A stretch of 64,000 nt of DNA from Ophthalmolycus amberensis (taxonomy: Eukaryota; Chordata; Actinopteri; Perciformes; Zoarcidae), in contig JAFEUB010000736.1 in NCBI GenBank assembly GCA_024529925.1, positions 3,642,501-3,706,500 of the forward strand, read 5' to 3'. This document shows positions 22,861-33,883 of this stretch, one piece after another. The notes under the pieces are model-generated. The model saw nothing but the letters and a program-made list of their open reading frames with translations, made no database searches and was not told the origin of the DNA. The position numbers were made by a program, and so were the translations under genes. Every line of letters starts with the position of its first letter. Within the stretch, counting starts at the first letter, position 1.

Positions 22861-23759
22861 CAGTGGCGGGCCGTGTGTTTTATACCTGGGCCTTCAGTGC
22901 TGTCCTACTACAGTTGAACCACCTCCTAATAACCTCATTATGACGCCACAGCTACGGGCTATTATTTTTTGTCTGTAAAAACATCATATACCCAAAACAC
23001 TACAACATTTGACAAGTGAAATAAAATGTTACATGAAGCTCAGCACCTATGAAGACAACAAATACAGTAACTGCAAAGTGCAGATACATGAATACACGCA
23101 AAACTATAAAGGCTGCAGGTCGCTGACTATGACTAGTCATAGTCACTATGACGGGATGCTTCGACATTAACGAGTAATGCATATAGTCAAAATCAATTGA
23201 ATTCACACAATGACAAGAACAAACGCACAAGAACCAGTCACATATATTTATATGACAACAAAGCAGGTAGAATACCATAAAACCCAAATAACACGATCCA
23301 ACAGGCCTCTGCACATTCTAGCAAAACTGCGGCACTAAAACACGCATTCCGCCATCAGAGGGAACAATATTACATATATCATAAAAAAAACGACACGATA
23401 GAAAAATTAACACAGTATTAAGGCTGCTGCAGATGTAAATCCAAAAGCAGTTCACTTACCACTTGCTCCTTTCTTTGATTACAAAGAGTTTTATGTCACA
23501 TGTGTACAGTACATCGGTGCGGTTCAGTTCCAGCAAGAGGTCCTTTTCGATTGCCATGGACGCTAGTGATGACAGCCGAGCCTCCCCAGTTGACGTTTTA
23601 ATGCGTTTGAGGACTGAAAATGTCCGCTCCAGTAGATATTGGGATTGTCACCGGCAAACATGCCAAAACGCTAAAAATGTAATGTCACATAAAAACTGAT
23701 TGTCTGTCAGTGTCTAGGCCAGCAAAGAAGGCCTTGCCTGCCCTGACGGCCCACCACTG
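22861..23759. mobile_element. hAT element at the unit C/D junction, retains transposase 3' end
   Basis: Ends as in 6674-7205 (CAGTGGCGGGCC...GGCCCACCACTG) but 0.9 kb long. Its extra interior (about 23270-23700) encodes, on the minus strand, a piece of the hAT C-terminal dimerisation region: SVLKRIKTSTGEARLSSLA, then AIEKDLLLEL and a stop near 23455. The A/B and B/C copies are internally deleted versions. It contains the near-palindrome GACTATGACTAGTCATAGTC near 23125. Confidence 0.8.
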
Positions 23760-24218
23760 CATTTTGTACATAGTATATGACACAATGACACTGTGTAGGT
23801 TTATGTAAATACCCTGGAACAATATCAAGACTCAGACATTAAAGCAGCCATACAGCATTTTAACACTAGTGTTTAATAATTTCACTTTACCCATGTACAT
23901 CCAGAGTTATTACAGCCCCTAACTCTGAGACCGAACTACTTCAGAATTTCACAAGTAGATGTGAAATGGGGTTTGGGGGTTTGAGTGCTATCTCTAACTG
24001 CAATCTGAATGAACACACAGGCCCGATCCCTTTGTTTCAAAGCACATGGTCCCAACACAACCTTGAATCTATGTGTGCGGATTCATTGTTGTGTACAGCT
24101 GATGCATGTGAAACAAAGATGAAAACATTCAAATCACAACAGCATGCACAGTTGTTTGGGAACTATGTAAGAAAATATGGTACTCTTCGAGCTTAACTAT
24201 AGTAATTTAAACCAATAT

Positions 24219-25153
24219 CCTGTTACCACTTTTGTAAAATTAGCCTAAAATGCCTGTCCAAGGCAAACCCAAAGTAAATAGGTTACCTATTATGTAATTT
24301 ACAAGTTATTTTGCCATTATTTAATTTCCTAAAGTCTCCAAAACTCTCCAAAACCACACATTTTACGCACGGACGCAGGGAGCTGACTTTCGCTGTCATG
24401 CAGTGACATCCCGTGTTGTGGCTCTAAATCCATCCACTGAAGCTGTATATCGTTATTTTCGAAATTTCATTGCCTATACGAAGCGCCAGTCATCAGAACG
24501 ATTGGTTGCAAATGGCTTGGTCTTTACACGAAAGAAGAGGGGCAGGCACTTTCCTTCAACGCGGACTCTCGTTGGCTATTGTAGGCTGTGAACAGGACAT
24601 GGAAGCTGCTATTGGGTCAAGTGAGGTGTCAATCGAAAGGTCAGAGTGCAGCCGCCATTTTGAGACACAGATACCGGCAATGTTTACATGCAAACTGGTG
24701 TTACAACAGAAAATACATAAATAATTAGGCATATCTGCCGGCTAATTTGAAATGATGCAACAGCAGTCCGTGGGTATTTATTGACGTAATAATGTGTTTT
24801 GGACCAAATATTTTACTGGATTGGATCGTCTGGACCTTTGCCAATGTAACAAGACCGTTTTTGTTGGAATAATATCGATGGGTGGATTACCATGAGGCTT
24901 CATAGGTGAGTTGCCTCAATTTTGTAATTGTTTGTTTGTTTGTTTGTTTGTTGGTGGTCTGACATTTGCGTTGATTGTACCTGCTGTTGTAATTGTATCT
25001 CGAAATGGTTTCCATAAATCGAATCACAAGAATCTTAGCTTTTCAAAGATATGTCTCATCAGTACCTACCTATACATAGCAGTTGTGTACATAACACAGA
25101 TATACACTTAACACTCCAAACGCCAGTGGGCGGGCCGTCGGAGTGTTAACAGG
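24219..25153. mobile_element. Unclassified DNA-transposon-like insertion
   Basis: Short inverted ends CCTGTTA...TAACAGG, flanked by ATAT on both sides (24215-24218, 25154-25157). Units A-C have the uninterrupted ACCAATATGTATAAATAG. Near the right end the pair AACACTCC...GGAGTGTT forms a GC-rich hairpin. Small open frames inside (for example 24403-24591) show no recognisable domain. The insertion splits the TATAAATA-containing upstream region of copy D from the gene. Confidence 0.6.
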
Positions 25154-25765
25154 ATATGTATACATATTAAATTATGAAATAGTAAAAACAAGACAGAAAT
25201 TAAAATGTTTTGAATATTTCATATTTCTTATTGCAGTGATTCATTCTTTCTGAAAGAGAAAAAGTAAAAGCACAAAAAAGTGCCACACTTTACTTCAGCT
25301 TCATGGAGTACCTCACAGTAAGTCACATAAGGTGACTATTTCAACACGAGGAGGACTTTGACTGTAAATTCTGTTGATTCAGTGGAAAGCGGTAAACAGC
25401 TTTTTACATAACAGGAATCTGAAGCAAAAATAAATATTGCAGATGAGGAACACAGAGACACGTAGACATAAATGAGGAGCAGTGATTGCAGAAAACTCAC
25501 GATCCTGTTCATGCTGCACACAACTTCCAGACTCTGATTTCAAGGTAAGATCTACACACGACAAATTGCAAAATATAGGAATTTAAAGTTATTGTATTAT
25601 TTGAAAACCTTTTGTTTTATTTATATATTTTTTGTAACTTTTTCCAGCTGCATTGTTTATTCTAGCAGTTCAAGGTAAATCAGATTTAATTAATTTGTTG
25701 CACATAGAGTACTAAAAGCAAATCAAAAGTGTTGTCTTCATGGTCTCTTTTCCCTTTTATATTAG

Positions 25766-27523
25766 ATGAAGTTTTTGCTGCTGTTGGTGACGTTGACAGC
25801 ATGTGCTGCAACTCCTCAAGGTAAATAGAAATCCTTATTTAACAGAGGGAAAAACAAAAGGATGTCTTTTAGACACAAGAAACATATTTTTTCCAAATTC
25901 AAGGTTTTGCAGTATATTAATAGCAGATTTCTGAACTGGGCAAAATATGTCAGATATCTCTACTTATATTACCAATGTTGACTTTAAGCATATGTCTGCT
26001 ACATTTGAGATAACACATTTATTATTTTCCATTTTCATATCTGATTTTCAAGTTGTTGTTCTACAAAATTACAAGAATTACGGGTAACAAATCTAACACA
26101 ACAGAAAAGTAAACAAACGACCATTTTGTTTTAATATCAAACTTTTGATTGTGGACATTTTCTTGACTCAACAGCCAAACCACTGGTGCCCCTTCCACTT
26201 TCAATCATTACTGCATTTGAAGATGAAATGTACTTATATATACTTGTGCAAAACAAATAGATAGCCGGCAAAACAATAAGCAAACCAAAAAGCTAAGTGG
26301 AATATCAAAAAGATTTTTAATGACGGTATGTAGTGTCTCTATTTGTATAAGAGATCATAGTTGACACCATAGCAAGTATTTTCCTTCCTCAAAGTGTTCT
26401 TATAAATCCTGAATGATGGCGTGCAGAGCGATGCTTATATGTGTGACAGAGTTCAACAGACAGTGGTTCACATGGTACTGTTTCTAATACCGTGCAAGAT
26501 GACGTTCATCCAAAATATCATATCATTTGTTACTCCAATCTTTGTATCATATTTATAACGAAGATAATGTAAAATGTAGTTAGTCAACTGTTACACTGCT
26601 ACACCATAGGGCTGGAAATAATAATCCATGCTGACAAAAAACCTCCCTTTCTTCTTTCAGATCTATCAGGTAAAATGTTCATCTTCCCACAAGAAACCAA
26701 CACCGCTCATGTGAGGCTGACCGCATCAAGACAGGGTTTTGGTGATGTAACCGTCTGTCACAGGTAAAACTGAATGTTCAAAATGTACAAAACAACCCAT
26801 TGTATCACTGACTGTGATAAGTATCATGCATGATAATGTCTTTTCAATGCCTACAGGTCCTTCACAGACCTTAAGAGAGAACACGTCCTTTTCTCTTTGG
26901 CCACACCCAGTAACTCCAATGACCTCCTGATTGACTGGGACGAAGCAAATAAAGGAATTGCGCCCCATATCAATGGTGTAAAGACATTATATAAAGGGCT
27001 GAACTACAAGTCGAACATGTGGCACTCTATTTGTACAACATGGAACTCGGAGTCCGGACTGGTGCAGCTGTGGTTTGATGGACAACCTTCAATCAAGAAG
27101 TTTGCCAGCTCTGGATCAGACATCAGTGGCTCTCCTATTATTATCTTAGGACAGGTACAGTTTTATTAATAAGCATCGTAATAAATGGTCTAAATAAACA
27201 CATTCATTCTTAGTTTGTGTGTATCTAGTGTATAGATTTCAGTTCAAATATTGCACAATTTAGCTTTTATTAACTGTATCTCAAACCGCATTTGTAATCT
27301 ACAGGAGCAGGATTCCCATGGTGGGGGGTTTGACTTGAATCAGTGTTTCATTGGCATGATGTCTGATGTCCACATGTGGGACTACGCCCTTTCCCCCTGT
27401 GAGATCCAGAAGTACATGGAAGGACTAAACTTCACCCCAGGGAATGTGCTCAACTGGAGTGCACTGGAGTTCCAGATCAGAGGCAGAGTGCTGATAGAAG
27501 ATAAACAAAAGTTGTGTTCCTAA
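25766..27523 (+). CDS. Pentraxin (CRP/SAP-like), copy D
   Basis: 224-aa secreted pentraxin; coding exons 25766-25820, 26661-26763, 26857-27154 and 27305-27523. It pairs with copy A (VTL in the signal peptide, SND, GIAPHI, IRGRV, ending KLCS). Signature HSICTTWNS at 109-117; Cys51/Cys112; EQD 153-155, Asp162 and Gln165 retained. Its ligand face is the most altered of the array: Asp79 where CRP has Phe66 and the others have Ile or Phe, Leu97 where A-C have Glu, and Asn164 for Lys. Intron 1 of the coding part is shorter than in the other copies. The 5' untranslated exon ends at 25544, the candidate 27-nt exon is 25648-25674, and AATAAA is at 27586-27591. Open throughout; the distal upstream region is split by the insertion at 24219-25153. 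Confidence 0.93.
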
Positions 27524-28411
27524 ACTTTAAAACAAAACTACAATAATTTGAGTTACACAAATCAAGTGGGTTTGAAATATTTCTCAATAAAGTCCTGCTA
27601 CAAAGGTGTGTCTTCACAGTGATCTTTATTGTGTGGTTAAACACAAAAATGTTCGTCCAGAGGCAGAAATGTTGGATTCTAATGCTGTGTTCACAACAAA
27701 CACAATGTGATTTTTTCGCGTGACGATATTACATACAAAGTCTATGCAAAGACGCAAAAGGATGCGAGTAGACGCAAAATCTCGCCGGGCGGCGTGAATG
27801 GATGCTAATGCATGACGCGAATACTCGCAAGTTGAACTTTTTCAACTCTGATGCAAAATTTGTGTGACGCTGTGTCGCGAAAGCCTATCAGCGTTGAGAA
27901 TATTGTAGGTGGGCACCCAGAGCTCTACGATCCCTCATATTAGTAGAGACCGGATGAAACTAACTGTAAATGTATGTGTATAAACCACATGGTACAGGGA
28001 ACAATAGCATGCCACACCCTGGACAGGCAGGGATGGGTAGCCTGAAATGACAAGAGGCAGAATGGCAAAACTACTAACAAAGTTAAAAGAAAATTAGAAA
28101 TTAGCTGGCATGTTTGTATTAAGACTAAATACAACCCTTTGGCTGAAGTATTTCTTGCTTCAGGTGGTTATCTGAGATTACTTTGGCGTCTGTCTTTTGC
28201 AGTAAAGTAGCTTTCTAATAAATACATTCAGGGATACACCATTCATCATTACATGTCATTCTGCAATCTGTGTGATTATGATCCCTGACATTATTTCCTG
28301 GTCTATTTTCATTTCCTAGCTTTTCAAAATCAGATATGAATCCAAGGCAAGAGAAAAATAAAAAAGTTAATCAATTGGCCACATGTAGTGCTTATCACTC
28401 TGCATCTTTAC
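27524..28411. other. Unit D 3' flank, no gene
   Basis: 3' UTR, MITE-like block (about 27675-27895, with extra CGCCGGGCGGCG), then AT-rich sequence up to the end of homology with the other units. No exon seen. Confidence 0.4.
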
Positions 28412-29741
28412 CCAGGTATTTAGCCCACCTACCACATTGTCTTGGTTTGGTCTTGCTGCACAGACACTCTTTTCAGACTACAACGAAAAGGCGGTGATGG
28501 TGCGCCATGCCTGCTGATTATGTAAGGAGATAATCATTTTCTTTTTTTAACATGTTGGGCATGACAACTTTATGAAGATCATATAGGGGCTGTGGATCTG
28601 TCCGCTTGTTTTAAATTGTCTCTGCCCCCTACCCCACTGGCCAAAAATTGATAAACGCAGCTTTAAATGAGTTTTGATATTTCTATCAATTGCACTGATC
28701 TCTTTTTTATACACTTAAATATATCTTCATTCAATGGGACAGCAATACTTTGTAGTCACTCCCTTGTATGTGAACGGGCCTATTCTTAGAATATTGGCAC
28801 AGGGCTAAAGTTTCTCCATGTTTCATCACTTTCCCAGTTCTTTGATAGTAAATCAGACACACTCTGACATGGACTTTTGATTGTTCATGCGAGTCATTCT
28901 GTGCAGCCAGATGCTGGCAGTCTCTCAATCAATAAAACTACTAGTCTGTCCCATGGATCCACATTCATAATGAGAATGCTAAAGAGGCTGGTAATTAACA
29001 AAGCCATGTGGCCACATAAATTACCAAACCTATTTTTCTGAAGAAGCTACCCAGACACTTCACTTTTATTGAAACTTCTCATTGAGCTCATGAGAAGAAA
29101 CTGACTGACAGAGAGTCTGGACCTTGTATACATCTGTTTTAGCACCATTTAGCATCTACATGTATACCTTCCACAGACAAATAGTGAGTGAATTCTTCAT
29201 GACATTTAGAGCATGAAATGTGTTTTTACCCGCAATTGACTTATGCTCTTGGACACACTATAACTGGTAACAAGGAAACAGCTAGCCTGACTGCCATGGA
29301 GCCTATTATCTCCCTCCCAATATGAAATTGATTTGAGTACATGTTGGTTTGTAGAGGAAGGTGCAAATTTCTCTCACTGTTCAACATTTACATGAGCCGT
29401 GAACATGTGATATTTGAGAGATTATTGTTCACTTAGCTCACACAGGTTTTCTGTAAGGGGACTTTAATTTCCTGACCTCCCTGACCCTTTAAGAAGTCGT
29501 GCACTTCCCCTTTGTTGCTCCTTTTTCCCTTTGTAATTCCAAAGTAGTATAGTTCCAAAGAGGGGAATGTTTACTTGTTTCTGTACTTCACTAACAATAT
29601 TTATGTCTCGCTTTTGCCTCTTCAGAAGGTACCTTTGATTAATATATCTTGTGAAATTGCATTTGACTATTAATGGGCTCCAAATGAGGGATGATTGTTG
29701 ACACCTGAGTTAAAGTGGCACTAATTCCAGAGATTCTCCCT

Positions 29742-29777
29742 GATTGGCCACAGACAGCAGGTGGCAGGTTATAAAAG
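29742..29777 (+). promoter_or_regulatory. Orphan promoter-like block (CCAAT + TATA)
   Basis: An inverted CCAAT box (GATTGGCC, 29742-29749) lies about 20 bp before TATAAAAG (29770-29777), a normal core-promoter spacing. No convincing coding exon follows: the first ATG (29830) is closed after four codons. It could be a relic promoter, the start of a non-coding RNA, or chance. Confidence 0.25.
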
Positions 29778-31556
29778 GTCTTGGAAGACAGCAAACTGGT
29801 TGGTCTGGGTTTTTCCACCCTCTAGTAAAATGGCCAGTGCTTAGTCTACCAGAAGGTTCTCCCTCGATGATTGCAAATCAGTCTTAATTTGAGAGTTGTG
29901 CTGAGCAACACAAAAGAAAATTGTGTTCATACACGAATCACTAGATTTCAATTTTGTGAATATTTCACTGCCATGTTTTGTCTGCAGAGAACCTTAGATG
30001 ATAACCTAATGAAATGGTTGATTTTTTTCCTTTTTTGCCAGTCAAGCGAAGTTGCATGCAGGACCATACTTCCCACTCACACTACCAACCATCCTCATGT
30101 ACATCTATGTCTTTATCTGAAAGAAGTCAAAGATTCTGCAGTCATGTTAACACTTATGTTGGGCGGTTATTTGGCAGAGTGGTGCTTATTTGAGCTAAAT
30201 GTTAATGTCAAGCTAATATTTGTTAATTATCACAAAAAAGTACAGCAGAGGCTGATGGGAATGTGATAAGTTTTGCATGTATTTAGTAAACCAAATATTG
30301 TCACAAAAATATTGCCACTTCATATTGCACCAAGGAACAGCAACTGCTGCTGTTGAAGAAATACTTTGGCGCATAACTTCTCATAAAACAGCAAATTGGG
30401 GATTTAACATAAATTTGTATATTGCTGAGGACAACGACATCTGCAATGAATAAATAAAAATGCAATTTAAAACGGATGTTGTTGGACAGAGTTGGGATAA
30501 CTATTTTCCTCTGTTTCCAGTATCTGTGCTATGCTAAGCTAACTGACTGCTGGATCCAGCAACAGTACATGTTTAAGGCAATCTTACATACAATACATTT
30601 GAAACAATCTTCTCATCTTACTCTTGGCAGGTCAGCGAATAAGTGTATTTCAAATTTCCAACTATTCCTTGTGATATTTTGTATGTGTTCAAACAATACA
30701 TCGTAAACTATGGTGTTCTACAATAGCTGTTATATCAAATTACTATTTGTTGTATTTGATGCAAGATCTAAATATTTTTGATTTTTGAAGTTGTAAAGTT
30801 GTATTGTGATTAATTATTTCTGTAGCTCAATAACTAGCTACGCTTAACAATTACATGTCCTAATTAAGGAAATTGTAAATAATATATTGGATATCATGTA
30901 ATGACTTCACTTACTCTGTTTCTGGAATGATTAGAAAAATAAATTGACTGTGGAATCATAAGTTGTTGCTGCAAAAAGCAGGAGCTGATAAGTAGCTGTA
31001 AGAGGTTATCCTGAGTGTAAAAATACTTTAGTAATACTGTAGATTAAAACGTATCTTGCCAAAAATGGGAAGATCTCTACCACAAATATCTTTATAGTAA
31101 ATATAAAGTTTTCTGGATTTAATGCAAGGCAACTATGAGTCTGAAATTAGTTAATTTCTCTTCAGCATGACTGTTGAATCTCTGAGTCAGTGTCCATTAG
31201 CTAGTGCACAATGATTGCTTTAATCCGCAGCAAGTGTTCCTGTTAAAGTTGTACTCAGCTATTTATTTATGCTTATATAGAAGTGAGCCTTCATAGCTGG
31301 AAATACATAATCATATTAGGGGGTTCAGGGTTGTGTAGTTGTGTAAAATTAAACATGAGTGCAAATGATAAATGTAAGCTAGCTTGTTTCACAGTTTTTC
31401 TGTATGTTGCTAGATCTTAATTCTTTCCTAAGGCAATGTTGGAATACTCTATCTAATTTATACATCAGCGTACGCACACACACACGCTCACACTGGCACT
31501 CACACACACACACACACACAACCCAACAGCAGGAAATTGGCTAATATCAAAAGCAG

Positions 31557-31790
31557 TTCTTTGGTAATAGGAGAACAAAACAACGTGAGAGGCTGTAAGG
31601 AATTGGAGATTGTGTGTGCAGATAATGCTGTTAGATGCTAGATAACAGGATGCCTCTGACTAAATGTTCTGCTTTGGGCAAAAAAGACGCTGCATATTTC
31701 TCTTGTAGCACAAGACTCTGTCATGGCGACAGCTGCTCCCTCCTCCTCTCTTCCCTCCTCTGCATCTCTATCAACAAAGTTCTGTTTTGC
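31557..31790. repeat. Duplicated segment, copy 1
   Basis: About 0.2 kb (centred on CAGATAATGCTGTTAGATGC and GACTCTGTCATGG) is repeated in the same orientation at 40046-40260 with scattered differences. Origin unknown: a dispersed repeat or a piece of an old local duplication. Confidence 0.6.
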
Positions 31791-32113
31791 ACATACTAAC
31801 TTCTCCTGTCCTTCCCACCTGCTATGCGGCCTTGTCACTACTGAGTCCGAGTCACTACTGAGTCCGATGTGAACCCAGCTGCTCTACATTAACCTTATTC
31901 ACACTAGGCTGTGACTTATTCACTCAGCATGTGAATCACTATCCAAAATATTTGTTCGTACCCTGTGTTCTTTTAAAAATACCACTAGGCAAACCACTAG
32001 AAATAAACTTGTCACATTGACACATTAATTATAGCTGTGCTTTTTAAATCATCCAATGCGTACGTACTGTAATTGCAATGGTATGTGTCTGATCTTGTTT
32101 TCTTCTTTTGCAG

Positions 32114-32182
32114 TCCAAGACGGGCCATCTGACACCAGGCTGCAAGAACAAGACAAACAAGCTGATTGTCCTCAGTAGTTAG
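32114..32182 (+). pseudogene. Possible remnant of a STEAP4 last exon
   Basis: After a good acceptor (TTCTTTTGCAG) the reading SKTGHLT closely follows the SKLGHLT / SKLGYLT start of both intact STEAP4 last exons here. It then passes through GCKNK (compare GWNKF) to a TAG. The membrane segment and the RIRQGWER tail are absent. The match is short, so chance is possible. Confidence 0.25.
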
Positions 32183-33642
32183 GCCTTTCCTTGGACTGGA
32201 ATTTTCTCTTATAGGTTCAAAATTCCCCCGTTGTCCAAACCTGTCAAACCAGTGATTTGCTTTTCACCACAGGGAAAAAAAACACTAAAATGGCCTGAAA
32301 TTTTAATGCCTGAATACGATAGCATATAACTAAGACAAACTCGAGGCATACAAATATTCTGGTTACATCATCATTATCGTCATCATCATCAACATCATCA
32401 TCATCAGGGCTTCTCAATTTACTGAGAGTTTTTGTTCTACTTTCTGATTTTCATTTACATTTTTCAGCAAAACTGTATTTTATCTGACCAGTGGCTGCTG
32501 AGTTCACCAGTTGGGTTACTGTGTGATAAAGTTACAGTTACTGTAATTTACTGCGGCGGCGAGGATCCTCTTTGCCTTTCTTTGAGCGTTTTCTTTTCTT
32601 TCTTAACTAACCCACACACATGTATTCACACACATACACGCTTACATTACCAACAGTGGACTGTCATGTTATTCTAATCAAATGTGGACTTGTGTTTCTG
32701 GTCAATTAAAAAAAAAAAAATTGAATGAAAAATGTACTTTTATGGTCTTTACCCAGTATATTACTGTAAATGTGCTTTTTAATTTTTTGAAAGAAATTGC
32801 CAAGAGGGGACCTGCATCTTTGAGTGATGTCTACCTATCAAAGAGGGGACGTCAATATATTGCATTTCTCTGTGATACCAATATTTTAAGAAATAATCAT
32901 GGCAACTTTAAATGAGAATTATGTTTTAACTGCAAATCACAAGTGAATTGGCTGCATGCACTAATATCATGGACTACAGTATTAGCAACAAGTTTACTTT
33001 ATCTAATCTTAAATCAAATAAAACATTTTAAGGTTACATTTTAAAGATTGATCACAAGAGTACACATTAAGTGTAATTTTCTCCGTGGGGAATTCATATT
33101 CTGCTGTGGAATTGTTGGTCATTTTTATGACCGGTTTGGAATGGTGAATTGTTGAGTTTCTATGACTATCCATGACTACACAACTTTGTGAAGAAATGTC
33201 CTATGTTAATGTCTGTCAGCATGATCTTGCAGATTATTGACATAGTCTTAAATTGTCTGATGTCCTTAAAACTCCACCTGATAATTCATTGCTGCCCTTC
33301 ATTGCCCTGCCAGCAGCATGTACCGTATGGTTTCAAGGAGCTACATGTAGCTGGTTCATCAATCTCATAAATTGAAACATTTTGTAAGATGCTGTGACTT
33401 ATTATTGTGTTGATAGGTGTAATGACCTTAGCCAAATACCTTTTCAAAAAATGCTCTCCAAACACAAAAACAAAATGTGGCTCCTATTGTAATTACCTGT
33501 TTTACCAGTATGGCCTGCCTTTGTCCATGTGTACAGAAAACAAGATAAGCAGGTTTTCCACATGACCTTTTACTGAGAATTTGGCATAATGAGGGTGTGT
33601 ACAAGGAAGTAATATATATGAAATTAACAGAAGCAGGGAGGG

Positions 33643-33650
33643 TATAAATA
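33643..33650 (+). promoter_or_regulatory. TATA box of the fifth pentraxin
   Basis: TATAAATA, about 30 bp before a short 5' untranslated exon that ends at 33697 (CAGACTCAAAG then GT). That exon end aligns with the untranslated exon ends of copies A-D (ACTCTGATTTCAAG then GT), supporting a shared promoter position. Copies A-D lack an obvious TATA at this place. Confidence 0.6.
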
Positions 33651-33883
33651 TAGCTCCTATTCACTGTTTTACAAAACATCCCAACACAGACTCAAAGGTA
33701 AGATCAAAATACATTCAGAGTATTAATTAAGGTCACTGCACTTTTTTAATCTGTATTGTGCTGTATACTGTGTCATGCAATTGTGTAAGTGTACACTGGT
33801 AGTTAATACCGTCTCAAGAGGATTTGATTCGTGGATTTACACTAGCATTTCCCCTAATGTCTCTTTATTTGTCTTTGTATCAG

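Larger units (their letters stand above)
16864..23759 (+). repeat. Tandem pentraxin unit C
   Basis: Third unit, with pentraxin copy C. It shares the 299-bp solo LTR with B but has none of B's private insertions. Its downstream part carries a unique 0.68-kb replacement (22021-22700) and the longest of the junction hAT elements. Confidence 0.85.
23760..28411 (+). repeat. Tandem pentraxin unit D
   Basis: Last unit. It starts with the copied STEAP4 UTR, then lost roughly 1.1 kb corresponding to 2210-3300 of unit A. It gained a 0.94-kb insertion (24219-25153), carries pentraxin copy D, and ends at CTCTGCATCTTTAC without a hAT element, followed by single-copy sequence. Confidence 0.82.
28412..33640. 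other. Spacer between the array and the fifth pentraxin
   Basis: No complete gene found. It contains a promoter-like block (29742-29777), a segment duplicated at 40046-40260 (31557-31790), a tandem CACTACTGAGTCCGA pair near 31835-31866, (CA)n near 31495-31520, an ATC-type trinucleotide tract near 32368-32406, and a possible STEAP4 exon remnant (32114-32182). The open stretch 29871-30266 has no ATG start and no recognisable domain. Confidence 0.4.

Noticed and set aside
29871..30266. 131-codon plus-strand open frame after the orphan TATA block
   Set aside because: It starts at TTG, has no ATG near its head, no recognisable domain and AT-rich random-looking composition.
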